A stretch of DNA of 41,653 bases from Planctomycetia bacterium. GTDB taxonomy: Bacteria > Planctomycetota > UBA8108 > SXIK01. Of the stretch, positions 8,251 through 15,960 are shown in pieces. Both the position numbers and the translations under genes were made by a program. The number at the start of each line of letters is the position of its first letter. Positions within the stretch are counted from its first letter, which is position 1. Below the pieces are notes generated by a model. That model did not search any database. It was given only the letters and a program-made list of their open reading frames with translations, and had not been told where the DNA came from. Where the stretch lies: contig SXIK01000204.1 of assembly GCA_005772855.1 (NCBI GenBank), positions 1 to 41,653 of the forward strand. The letters run 5' to 3'.

Positions 8251-9641
8251 TTCAAGGCCTCCCCCGAGAGGCTGGAGGTTGTTGGGTCGTCCGAGAACAC
8301 TTCCTCGCCGTCGATGAAGGCTCTCAGGAGGCGCGCGGATCCACTCAAGGGCTCACCTCGATAAACGCAAAACGACGCGAAGGCTCCCTTCTCGAGCGTC
8401 CCCAGCTTGCCTTCAAGCCCTAGCATCCTGGCGGGCACTGTCGTCACCGAGGCGAGCGTATCGAACTGCGGGACGCCGCATTTCACCATCTCGGCGAGAA
8501 AAAAAAACATCCTCTCGTGCCCTTCCAGCGTGTCCGCGAGCGGCACAAACGCAACGGGGATCGCATTTTCGTGGAAGAGCCTGGCCGAGGCCACGAGCAC
8601 GGATGACTCTCGAAAGGCTTCAACCCGGGGCTCAATGACCACGCCCCTCAGTTGATCCTTCCGCCGGACCAGCTTCTCCACGCAATCGGCCGGCTGCGGA
8701 GCCGTGACGAGCACGAAGGACGGCTTGACGCTCAAGGCATCGAAAAAGCGGAAGAAGTGGTCCAGAGAGGCCGGCGTGCGCACGCGAATGAAGAGCGGAA
8801 GCTCTCCCTTCAAGGCCAGGACCAGCGGGTCCGGCGCCCTGGGCGGTGCCGCGGGCGCTTGTGGTGGCGGCTGAGCCGCAGGCGGAGCGGGAGCTTTCTT
8901 TTCCTCGCCCTTCTTCTCCTCGGGCTTTGACTCGCTCTTCTTCTCCTCCGACTTCACCTCGGCCGACTTTTTCTCTTCAGCCTTTTTCTCCTCGGCCTTC
9001 TTGACGGCCTCCTTCTCCTTTGTGATCGTATCGGCGGCCTTCTTCAGCTCGCCTTCGGCCACATCACGCCAGCGCTTGCCGGCCTCGTAACCAAGGAGCA
9101 GGTACGCGCCTTCCTTGACCACCAGCTCACCCCGAGGCTTGTCCCCGGTCTTGCCCCGACCTGGCCTCAAAACAGCCGCTTGCCCCGCGAGAAACGCGCC
9201 CGCGTCGGGAAGCCAGCCAAAGGCGGCATAGCCCGATCGGCCAAGGCGCCGCCACACGGCTTCCTCGGGCATGACGGAACCTGCCGCGGAGAGCCGACGA
9301 GCATCTCGCGGTTCGCGTGCAAGCACCGAGGGCACTGGACCTGCGTCGCCCCGATAACTTCGCTCGGAGATCGTGCTGAGGGGATTGACAAGGCCCGGCA
9401 AGATCAATACCTCGCCCAGATCAAGGACCTCCACTCCCGCAGGCGGCTTCTCGCCGGAGGAAAGAACTCCCTCCACCAGCTCTGCCCTCACGAGCAAGTG
9501 GCCATCTTCGACCGTGTTTCCCGGACCGACCACAATCCGCGAGGCACGATAGGCCTTGAGGGCCGGTGCGTCAGCGGCAAGGACAATCCCTCGGCCGGCA
9601 ATGGCCGCAAGGAGCATGGAGAGGAGCTTAAAGCATCTCAT
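8247..9641 (-). CDS. Exported amidohydrolase-like protein with Lys/Glu-rich insert, ligands lost (operon gene 6)
   Basis: 464 residues, ATG immediately after the previous stop, GGAGG six bases upstream. Signal peptide about residues 1-23. The barrel entry reads PGLVNPLST (82-90), with Leu and Thr where the His-x-His pair should be; the later His and Asp ligands are also absent. Residues 199-249 are almost entirely Lys, Glu, Ser and Ala, followed by a Pro/Ala tract (250-271). They occupy the place where relatives carry a short helix before the LxGxLP strand. The C-terminal ARMLGLEGKLGTLEKGA keeps the family signature but KGAFAS replaces the usual GKDAD. This is the most divergent member of the array. 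I expect a structural or scaffold role, but no function is demonstrated. Confidence 0.82.
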   Translation of the reverse strand: MRCFKLLSMLLAAIAGRGIVLAADAPALKAYRASRIVVGPGNTVEDGHLLVRAELVEGVLSSGEKPPAGVEVLDLGEVLILPGLVNPLSTISERSYRGDAGPVPSVLAREPRDARRLSAAGSVMPEEAVWRRLGRSGYAAFGWLPDAGAFLAGQAAVLRPGRGKTGDKPRGELVVKEGAYLLLGYEAGKRWRDVAEGELKKAADTITKEKEAVKKAEEKKAEEKKSAEVKSEEKKSESKPEEKKGEEKKAPAPPAAQPPPQAPAAPPRAPDPLVLALKGELPLFIRVRTPASLDHFFRFFDALSVKPSFVLVTAPQPADCVEKLVRRKDQLRGVVIEPRVEAFRESSVLVASARLFHENAIPVAFVPLADTLEGHERMFFFLAEMVKCGVPQFDTLASVTTVPARMLGLEGKLGTLEKGAFASFCVYRGEPLSGSARLLRAFIDGEEVFSDDPTTSSLSGEALK

Positions 9642-10904
9642 TCAAAACCTCCGCGGCTCCTTGCGCGTATCATAGACAATGCGCCCATTCACGATCGTGG
9701 CGACAACGTGGTTCCGCACATCGAAGGGGTTGCCTGTCCAGAGGACCACATCGGCGTCCTTTCCTTCCTCGAGGCTGCCCACGCGATTTTCGATCCCGAC
9801 GGCCCTGGCGCCGCTGATGGTGATTCCGCGGAGCGCGACCTCCTCGTCGAGGCCGAATCGGATCGCCATTGCGGCCTGGTAACTCAGCTCCTCCTCGGGC
9901 ACCACGCCCGCGTCGGTGTTGATGCCGACATCCCTGACTCCGCCGTCGTACCAGCGCTTGGCGGTACCCACGACCGTGCCTCGCTCCGAGTCAAACCAGA
10001 ACTGACGCGGGCCATTCATGACCATGATCCCGCGTTCAGCCACCTCGGGCGCCAGCTCGGAGCCGTCGAACTCGCCATGGTCGATGACAACCCAAAGTTT
10101 CATCTCGTCCTTCAGGATCCGGATCGTGGACAAAATCAGGTGATATCCCTGCGTGTGCACCACCACCGGGTACTCGCGATGGAAGAGGCCTCGGAAGTAC
10201 TCGAGGCGAGGATTCCTTGCCGGTGGATCCTTCGTCCTGCCGGCCTCGAACTCGTCCCAGGCGGAAGTGTACCGACGCCCCTCCTCCAGAGCGTTACGAA
10301 TGAGCCAGTTCATTCCCATGCGATCACGTCCCAGATCTCCCCCCCGACGCTCGGGGTTCCCGCCCTGCGCAATCTTGAGGGCACCGGGGAAACGGATCAG
10401 CGCCTCCTCGACGGTATCGCCTCCTGTCTTCATCAAGGCGCCGAAGCCACTCATGTTGGTACCGCTTCCCGAGATGAAAAGGATCGTCGTCACCCCGCCA
10501 GCCTGCGCTCGCTGGAGCCGGAGGTTGTTGGGGATGATGTTGTCGAGCACTCGAAAGCCAGGGTTGACAGGGTAGACCATGTCGTTGATGTCGCTCCCGC
10601 CGACGTGGGAATGCAGGTCAACAAAGCCCGGCAAGACCCAGAGGCCGCTGGCGTCGATGACCTCGTAGCCCGTGGGGCGATAATCGGCCGGGGGGTCGAT
10701 CAGGACCTTGTCGATCTTTCCACCCGAGATAAGCAGGGCGGCACCGGCGTGAACACCCCTTGTGACGGTCACGACCTTTCCGCCGAGGATTGCGATTCGG
10801 GGCGCATGCGCCAATGCCCGCGACGCGGAGGCAAGCTGCAGCACCGCCAGGACCGTCAAGAACCCTGCTGTCCCGGATGCGAGTTGTACTCCTGCGCTTC
10901 TCAT
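9642..10904 (-). CDS. Exported imidazolonepropionase-like amidohydrolase with complete metal site (operon gene 5)
   Basis: 420 residues; start overlaps the upstream stop as ATGA. Signal peptide about 1-33. It is the only one of nine domains in the operon with a full amidohydrolase ligand set: His98 and His100 in FVDLHSHVGG, His250 in VVVHTQGYH, His276 in VIDHGEFDG and Asp331 in NTDAG. The C-terminal GARAVGIENRVGSLEEGKDADVV completes the family signature. Known relatives (COG1228) hydrolyse cyclic amides, imidazolones or dipeptides such as Xaa-Pro and Xaa-Arg; which applies here cannot be read from sequence. Given its position among ligand-poor paralogs, it is likely the catalytic member of an exported complex or pathway. 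That last point is inference. Confidence 0.9.
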   Translation of the reverse strand: MRSAGVQLASGTAGFLTVLAVLQLASASRALAHAPRIAILGGKVVTVTRGVHAGAALLISGGKIDKVLIDPPADYRPTGYEVIDASGLWVLPGFVDLHSHVGGSDINDMVYPVNPGFRVLDNIIPNNLRLQRAQAGGVTTILFISGSGTNMSGFGALMKTGGDTVEEALIRFPGALKIAQGGNPERRGGDLGRDRMGMNWLIRNALEEGRRYTSAWDEFEAGRTKDPPARNPRLEYFRGLFHREYPVVVHTQGYHLILSTIRILKDEMKLWVVIDHGEFDGSELAPEVAERGIMVMNGPRQFWFDSERGTVVGTAKRWYDGGVRDVGINTDAGVVPEEELSYQAAMAIRFGLDEEVALRGITISGARAVGIENRVGSLEEGKDADVVLWTGNPFDVRNHVVATIVNGRIVYDTRKEPRRF

Positions 10905-13339
10905 GGCTTCAAGTCACCTTCCACCATCACGCGCAGGACTCGCGTGCCAGGTGCGAAAGGCTCCCCGGAGAGAAAGACCAGATCGCCATCCTTGCCCTCC
11001 TCGATCGAGCCCACCCGATCCTCGACCCCCAGGATCTCGGCAGCCCGAATCGTCAACGCCGCCAGCGCACCCTCGGCGTCCCAACCCTCGCTGACAGCGA
11101 ACGCGATCTGGGGCACCAGCTCCCCGGCACCGGTGGCGACGCCGGAGCGGAAGGAAAAGCGCAGTCCCGAGGCTGCGATCTGCCTGGGTACGTTGACTTT
11201 CGTCGGGCCTTCCGCCGCCACGAAGGGAATGGAGAGGATCGCCTGCACGCCAAGGCGCCGCAGGTCCTCGGCAACGCGATCGACGCGGCCAGGGCCGTGA
11301 ACGACGACCCTCATACCAAAGTCCGTCACGAGGGTTCTCGCAAGAACGATGCCGCTTTCAATGGGGGACGCGTACACGAAGGCCGTGGCCTTCTTCTCCA
11401 GAAGGGCACGGAATGGCTCGAGCTCTTCTCGCTTCTCCGGGGCGTCCCCCTGAGGCTTCAACTCGTACGCCTTCCAGCGTTCGTGGTACTCCTTGGCCTT
11501 CTTGAGCTCCTGTGCCTGCACATCCGTGCGAATCACCAGGCCAGCGAACGACCGTATCGTTGCCTCCTCTCGCGAGCCACCCTTGAGCTTCCAAACCGTG
11601 ACTTGCCCCGCGATGGGAACCGAGGGATCGGGCAGGATTGCAACGGTCGTGATTCCTCTCCGCAAGGGTTCCATCAGACTGGGGTCCCCGGGCTCGATGG
11701 CATCCGCCAGCCGGAAGGTGCTGCGGCCCCCACCGCCAGCCGCCCCCGAGAGCGCAGCCGCCTCGGCCACAAGAACCTCCGCGCGGGCTCCGACACTCGT
11801 TCCCGAGTCGATGAAGCCAGGCACGATGACCTCGTTCGAGGCATCGACCGCAAGCGCTCTGGGGGAAAGCTGCGCAGAGAAGGGCCCCGGACCCACGTAG
11901 CGAATTTTCTTCCTCTCGAGGACGACGATGCCGGCTGGCGTCACGTCTCCCTTCCCGTTGTGCACCGAGCGGGAACGGACAATCGTGGCGTCAGGTCCCA
12001 GGCCGCCGGGCCCCTCGTGGTGGACCAGCTCGCCGGACACGAACACGGCCTGCACCTTGCCCTCAACCGTGAAAAGATCTCCACCGAGCACAACAAGATC
12101 AGCGTCCTTCCCCGGCTCAATCGAACCGACGCGATCGTTCACGCCCAGCAGGCGCGCAGCCGATGAAGTCACGCACTGAAGAGCCACCAGAGGGTCAAGC
12201 CCGGCTCGCACAGCGCTCTCGGCCTGAAGAAGCAGCTGGCCGGTCTCCGCGTCCGTCGGGCTGTGAATGACGACGCTCACACCCGCCTTCACGAGCTTCA
12301 CAAGAAGCTCCTCGCGGTAGCGGCCCTCGCTCGTCTCCGAGGTCAAATCTCCGCTGGCTATCACGCCGGGCTGAAAGCCTCCCGCGAATACGCAGGGCAC
12401 GCCAGCCTCAACCAGCTCCGGCGCCACGAGGTCGGCCTCGCGTCCGCCCTCGAGCACCATTCGAAGCTTCTGCTCCTTCGCCACTCGCAGCATCTGCAGG
12501 ATGTCGCGGGCTCGATTGGCACGCACCCGCAGGTAATCGACTCCGTTCAGGACCAACACGGCCGGAGCGGCATCCAACACCGCTGGCTCGGGGAACGAAG
12601 CATCCGCCCCCCCACCCCAGGCCTTCAGGAGCTGCCTTGCGTCGTCAAAAAGGGTCCTCAGGGCCAGGAACTCTCCCGGTCGCGACTGCGGAAGCTGAAG
12701 GGGCAAGACGTCGAATGGGTTGTCTGGCGAGGCCGAGATTGGCGGATCGTAGATGGAGGGCGGACGCTTCGGTAGCTCCCCGAGGGTCACCTGCAAGCCC
12801 GTGGCACGCAGGAGCACCCTTGCGAGCGGGTTCGCGGCAAGACCCGCCGTCTTCACCACGCATCCCCGCCCCGAGACAAGACGTGTCGGCTTGCCCGCCG
12901 AGTGCGAGACCCCCGGCCCGACATGAACCGTTGTCACCCCACCCTGGAGAATCGCCCGCCGGTCGGCGAAAAAGTCCCAGCCGTCCACGGCCTGAATCTC
13001 GGGTGACACGCTCTTGTCGACATCGCTCGTTTCGCCAGTCAAGGATGTCTCTGCATCGATGAGGCCGGGGATCACGACGTGGCCGGGCAGCGCGTAAACA
13101 GGCGTACCCCGGGGCGCCTCGACCTGGACCCCCACTGCGACGATCTTGCCCCCCTGAACGAGCACCGCGCCGCGCTCGAGCACCGCGCCCGTACCCGTGT
13201 AAATCTTGCCGGCGCGAAGCAGGAAGTCGGGGCCCAACGAGTCGGGTTCGGTGGCACCCGCAACTGCCTGAAGCCCGACCAACGCAATCGCGGCGACGAC
13301 CCGGGGCAACTGGTTCTGAATCTCTACAACCTGGCGCAC
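10901..13339 (-). CDS. Exported double-domain amidohydrolase-like protein, ligands mostly lost (operon gene 4)
   Basis: 812 residues, GTG start directly after the upstream stop, preceded by AGGAGG. Signal peptide about residues 11-29. Two complete amidohydrolase-like domains are fused. In the first (about 35-440) the metal motif is LIDAETS (Glu97, Ser99), strand 5 reads VRANRARDI and strand 6 LEGGREAD, so no His ligand remains. In the second (about 455-812) the motif is FIDSGTS and strand 5 is VYASPIES, but strand 6 keeps a His in VVVHGPGR. Both domains end with the GS[IL]EEGKDGDLV or EPGKDADLV signature. The fused halves suggest an obligate intramolecular dimer. Loss of ligands is seen directly; lack of hydrolase activity is inferred. 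Confidence 0.87.
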   Translation of the reverse strand: MRQVVEIQNQLPRVVAAIALVGLQAVAGATEPDSLGPDFLLRAGKIYTGTGAVLERGAVLVQGGKIVAVGVQVEAPRGTPVYALPGHVVIPGLIDAETSLTGETSDVDKSVSPEIQAVDGWDFFADRRAILQGGVTTVHVGPGVSHSAGKPTRLVSGRGCVVKTAGLAANPLARVLLRATGLQVTLGELPKRPPSIYDPPISASPDNPFDVLPLQLPQSRPGEFLALRTLFDDARQLLKAWGGGADASFPEPAVLDAAPAVLVLNGVDYLRVRANRARDILQMLRVAKEQKLRMVLEGGREADLVAPELVEAGVPCVFAGGFQPGVIASGDLTSETSEGRYREELLVKLVKAGVSVVIHSPTDAETGQLLLQAESAVRAGLDPLVALQCVTSSAARLLGVNDRVGSIEPGKDADLVVLGGDLFTVEGKVQAVFVSGELVHHEGPGGLGPDATIVRSRSVHNGKGDVTPAGIVVLERKKIRYVGPGPFSAQLSPRALAVDASNEVIVPGFIDSGTSVGARAEVLVAEAAALSGAAGGGGRSTFRLADAIEPGDPSLMEPLRRGITTVAILPDPSVPIAGQVTVWKLKGGSREEATIRSFAGLVIRTDVQAQELKKAKEYHERWKAYELKPQGDAPEKREELEPFRALLEKKATAFVYASPIESGIVLARTLVTDFGMRVVVHGPGRVDRVAEDLRRLGVQAILSIPFVAAEGPTKVNVPRQIAASGLRFSFRSGVATGAGELVPQIAFAVSEGWDAEGALAALTIRAAEILGVEDRVGSIEEGKDGDLVFLSGEPFAPGTRVLRVMVEGDLKP

Positions 13340-14701
13340 CTAGAACCTCCTCTCGGGCTCCCTTTGAAGGGCCTCGAGGTCAGGGTCCCTGTCACGTCGA
13401 TAAACTTCCTTGCCCTCGATCAGGACCACCTCGACCCAGCTGCGCGCGTCGAGCGGATCGCCGCTGAAGATGGAGAGGTTCGCATCCTTGCCCGGCTCGA
13501 TCGTGCCCATGCGATGGTCGAGGCCGAGGATCGTCGCCGGCGTCAAGGTAACGGCCTTCAGGGCCTCGGCCCTCGGGATGCCGAAACGAACCAGCTGCGC
13601 GGCTTGATACCACAGGTGGAGCTCGCCCCTGCGGGAGAGGCGTGGTCCATACTTGCCGGGATCGGGCACGGGTTGCACCGCGAAGCGAATACCGGCGTCG
13701 AAGAGAATTCGAGGCGTCACGAATCGACGCTCTTCCAGCGTCCTCAGGTCCGTCTCCCACGCCACCAATTCGCCGTCGAGGACGACGGGCCCAAGGTCCG
13801 ATCGACCCTTGAGCACGCTGGCGAGCCTGTAGGCGTCAGGACCCAGGACAAGCGTCGCCTTCAATCGGTTCGAGTCGATCAACTCGAAGGCCTTGAAGAC
13901 GTCGGAGGCGCCCGGGCAGTGGATGAAACAGCCCAGATGGCCCCTGACAACGTCGATGAGCGGCCGCAGCTCGGTCGACAGCTTGTCGGTATTCAGCTTG
14001 TCCCAGTCGATCTCCTGCCACTGGGCCCGCGACTCGACCACAGAGGCAAGGCTGAGCTCACCGACGGGCCTTCCACTCAGGAGCGTGCTGATGCTCTCGG
14101 ACGAGATCTCGAGGGCCTGGATGTAGAGGTCGAAGAATGTCTTGCGGAGCGCAGCGATTGTCTGCATCCGCGTCTCCCCGATGGATGCCCGCAGCGAGAT
14201 CTTCATTGCCGATGGCGACTTGACCACCATGGCCTCAACTGTCCGCCCAGTCGTTCTCACGACGGCGCCCTGGCCGCCAATGCGCGTGGCGTTCGCTGGA
14301 ATCACATGAGCGATCGTCACACCATCGCGCAACGAGTCCTTGATGGCCTGCGAGGACGGATCGATGCCGTCGAGCACGCTGATATAGGCGGCATTGGGAA
14401 CATTCTCGTTGGGAACGCGCAGACCGATGGTCGTGTGGACCGAGATCAACCCGGGCATGGCGGTCGCACGTGGAAGCCGAATCACCTTCGCGTTCCAGGG
14501 AACCTCGATGCCCTTGCCGACGGACTTGATCCGACCCTTCTCGATGAGGATGGTTGCGCCCTCGATCTCGTCGCCCGACACGGTGATCACCCGGGCGACC
14601 TGGACGGCCAGCGTCTCCTCATACTGAGACTCCGGTGGCGCTTCCTCTGCCGAGACCGCTGCGCCGAGGAGAAGAGTCAGGCTCAAGAGTCTTCGCGTCA
14701 A
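13340..14701 (-). CDS. Exported amidohydrolase-like protein with partial metal site (operon gene 3)
   Basis: 453 residues, TTG start overlapping the upstream stop (TTGA), GGAG about ten bases upstream. Signal peptide about residues 1-18. The first ligand His is kept (His89 in LISVHTT) but the second is Thr91. A strand-5 His is kept (His261 in CFIHCPGASDV), while the strand-6 EHG position reads LGPD and the strand-8 Asp is missing (FAVQPVPDPG). The C-terminus has ILGLDHRMGTIEPGKDANLSIF, close to the family signature. A single-metal or substrate-binding role remains possible because two of five ligands are present. The gene abuts the next gene with no spacer. Confidence 0.85.
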   Translation of the reverse strand: MTRRLLSLTLLLGAAVSAEEAPPESQYEETLAVQVARVITVSGDEIEGATILIEKGRIKSVGKGIEVPWNAKVIRLPRATAMPGLISVHTTIGLRVPNENVPNAAYISVLDGIDPSSQAIKDSLRDGVTIAHVIPANATRIGGQGAVVRTTGRTVEAMVVKSPSAMKISLRASIGETRMQTIAALRKTFFDLYIQALEISSESISTLLSGRPVGELSLASVVESRAQWQEIDWDKLNTDKLSTELRPLIDVVRGHLGCFIHCPGASDVFKAFELIDSNRLKATLVLGPDAYRLASVLKGRSDLGPVVLDGELVAWETDLRTLEERRFVTPRILFDAGIRFAVQPVPDPGKYGPRLSRRGELHLWYQAAQLVRFGIPRAEALKAVTLTPATILGLDHRMGTIEPGKDANLSIFSGDPLDARSWVEVVLIEGKEVYRRDRDPDLEALQREPERRF

Positions 14702-15960
14702 AATTCTTGCTCCGTTTCTTGATCAATCCGCCCCGCTGTCATCGTCCACAGGACCGAGGACGTGACGTCCAGAGGGTCGCCGGAGAAGGCGACCAGATCG
14801 GCGTCCTTCCCACTCTCCAGGCTGCCAACGCGCGCTTGAACACCCAGGACTCGAGCCGCACCCAGCGTCAGAGCCTCGAGCATTCGGTCCTCTGAAACGC
14901 CGTGGCGAAGAGAGAACGCCGCTCGCGACCGCAAGAGCGGCACCTCATTGCCGTCCCGCGAAGCGTACGCGAACTCGAGGCCCGCCTCCGAAAGTAACGC
15001 CGGAAGCCTGGCCAGGAGCTGCCACTCGCTCTCGGGCTGCTCCTCGGGCATCGCCATTCCGGGGTCCAGAAGAACGGCCACATGGTCCGCCGCAAGGCGT
15101 GGAATGAGCCCCGTGGACTGGCCGCCGCCCACGATCTGAATTCTCAACTTGAACTCCTCGGCAAGTCGAAGTGCAGCAAGGATCTCTTGCGTGTGATTTG
15201 CATGAACACGCAGCGGGCGCTGGCCCAGGAGTGACTCCCGGAGCCGGGCCTTGCCAGTTGGGGAGAGCATGGCCGGGAGTTTTTCGGGATCGGGATGATC
15301 CATCGCCTCAAAAAAAGCTCGTCTTGCCAGAAAGACCGTGCCCATGCGCGTGTTGGGGATACGGAAGGTGTAGGTGAAGGGTCTGGAGAAGCGAAGGTTG
15401 AAGTTGCCAAGGGAAGCCTCCTCGCTCAACGACACATCGAGGAATGCCTCGCGGGCAAGCACACGATCAGCCGCCGGGCCGGACACAGCGCTCGTCCGCA
15501 CGACTGCGCCCAGCCCACCGATCACGTTGCGAGCGCCCGGCGAAATCGCTGCGCAGGTAACTCCTGCGGCCAGAGCACGGGCCAGGGCCGGGTGGTCCAG
15601 GTCCAACGAGTCCAGCACGCGAATCTCGGGCGTCAGCTCACTCCACTCTTCCGCAGAACGTCCAAGGACACCCAGGTCCGAGCCACAGTCGATGAGACCT
15701 GGAGCGATGCTCCCGGAGACCTCAACAACGCGAACCCCCAGCGTGTCGTGTGAAAGGTGCGCGCCCACTTCCACAATCTTACCATCGCGCACGAGCACCT
15801 CTCCGGGTTCGATTGGAGGGCGAGAGACGGGGTAGACCCTGTGCGCCCGGATGACGAGTGTCTCGGCATCGAGGGACTTCACGGAGACAACCCAAAGCGC
15901 CAGGAGGAACAGCAAGACTCGCCGGAGAGCCCGAAAAATCTTTTCAGTCGTTCTTGACAT
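14698..15960 (-). CDS. Exported amidohydrolase-like protein, ligands mostly lost (operon gene 2)
   Basis: 420 residues. The open frame extends far upstream to 16530, but that part overlaps the preceding gene. The ATG at 15960 has GGAGG five bases before it and begins a signal peptide (about 1-33, basic N-region then LLFLLALWVV), so it is the real start. It overlaps the upstream gene by 17 bases. The barrel entry is LIDCGSD, with Gly93 and Asp95 in place of the two His. Strand 5 keeps a His (PLRVHANHTQEI), strand 6 reads IVGGGQST, and no strand-8 Asp aligns. The C-terminus is LGVQARVGSLESGKDADLV. I infer a non-hydrolytic member with an intact barrel. Confidence 0.87.
   Translation of the reverse strand: MSRTTEKIFRALRRVLLFLLALWVVSVKSLDAETLVIRAHRVYPVSRPPIEPGEVLVRDGKIVEVGAHLSHDTLGVRVVEVSGSIAPGLIDCGSDLGVLGRSAEEWSELTPEIRVLDSLDLDHPALARALAAGVTCAAISPGARNVIGGLGAVVRTSAVSGPAADRVLAREAFLDVSLSEEASLGNFNLRFSRPFTYTFRIPNTRMGTVFLARRAFFEAMDHPDPEKLPAMLSPTGKARLRESLLGQRPLRVHANHTQEILAALRLAEEFKLRIQIVGGGQSTGLIPRLAADHVAVLLDPGMAMPEEQPESEWQLLARLPALLSEAGLEFAYASRDGNEVPLLRSRAAFSLRHGVSEDRMLEALTLGAARVLGVQARVGSLESGKDADLVAFSGDPLDVTSSVLWTMTAGRIDQETEQEF

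Noticed and set aside
9180-14722. Long plus-strand open frames of 706, 458 and 547 residues opposite the amidohydrolase operon
   Set aside because: They lie antisense to genes with clear family signatures and have low-complexity, Arg/His/Asp-rich translations with no recognised motif. High GC content with strong third-position bias leaves few stops on the opposite strand.
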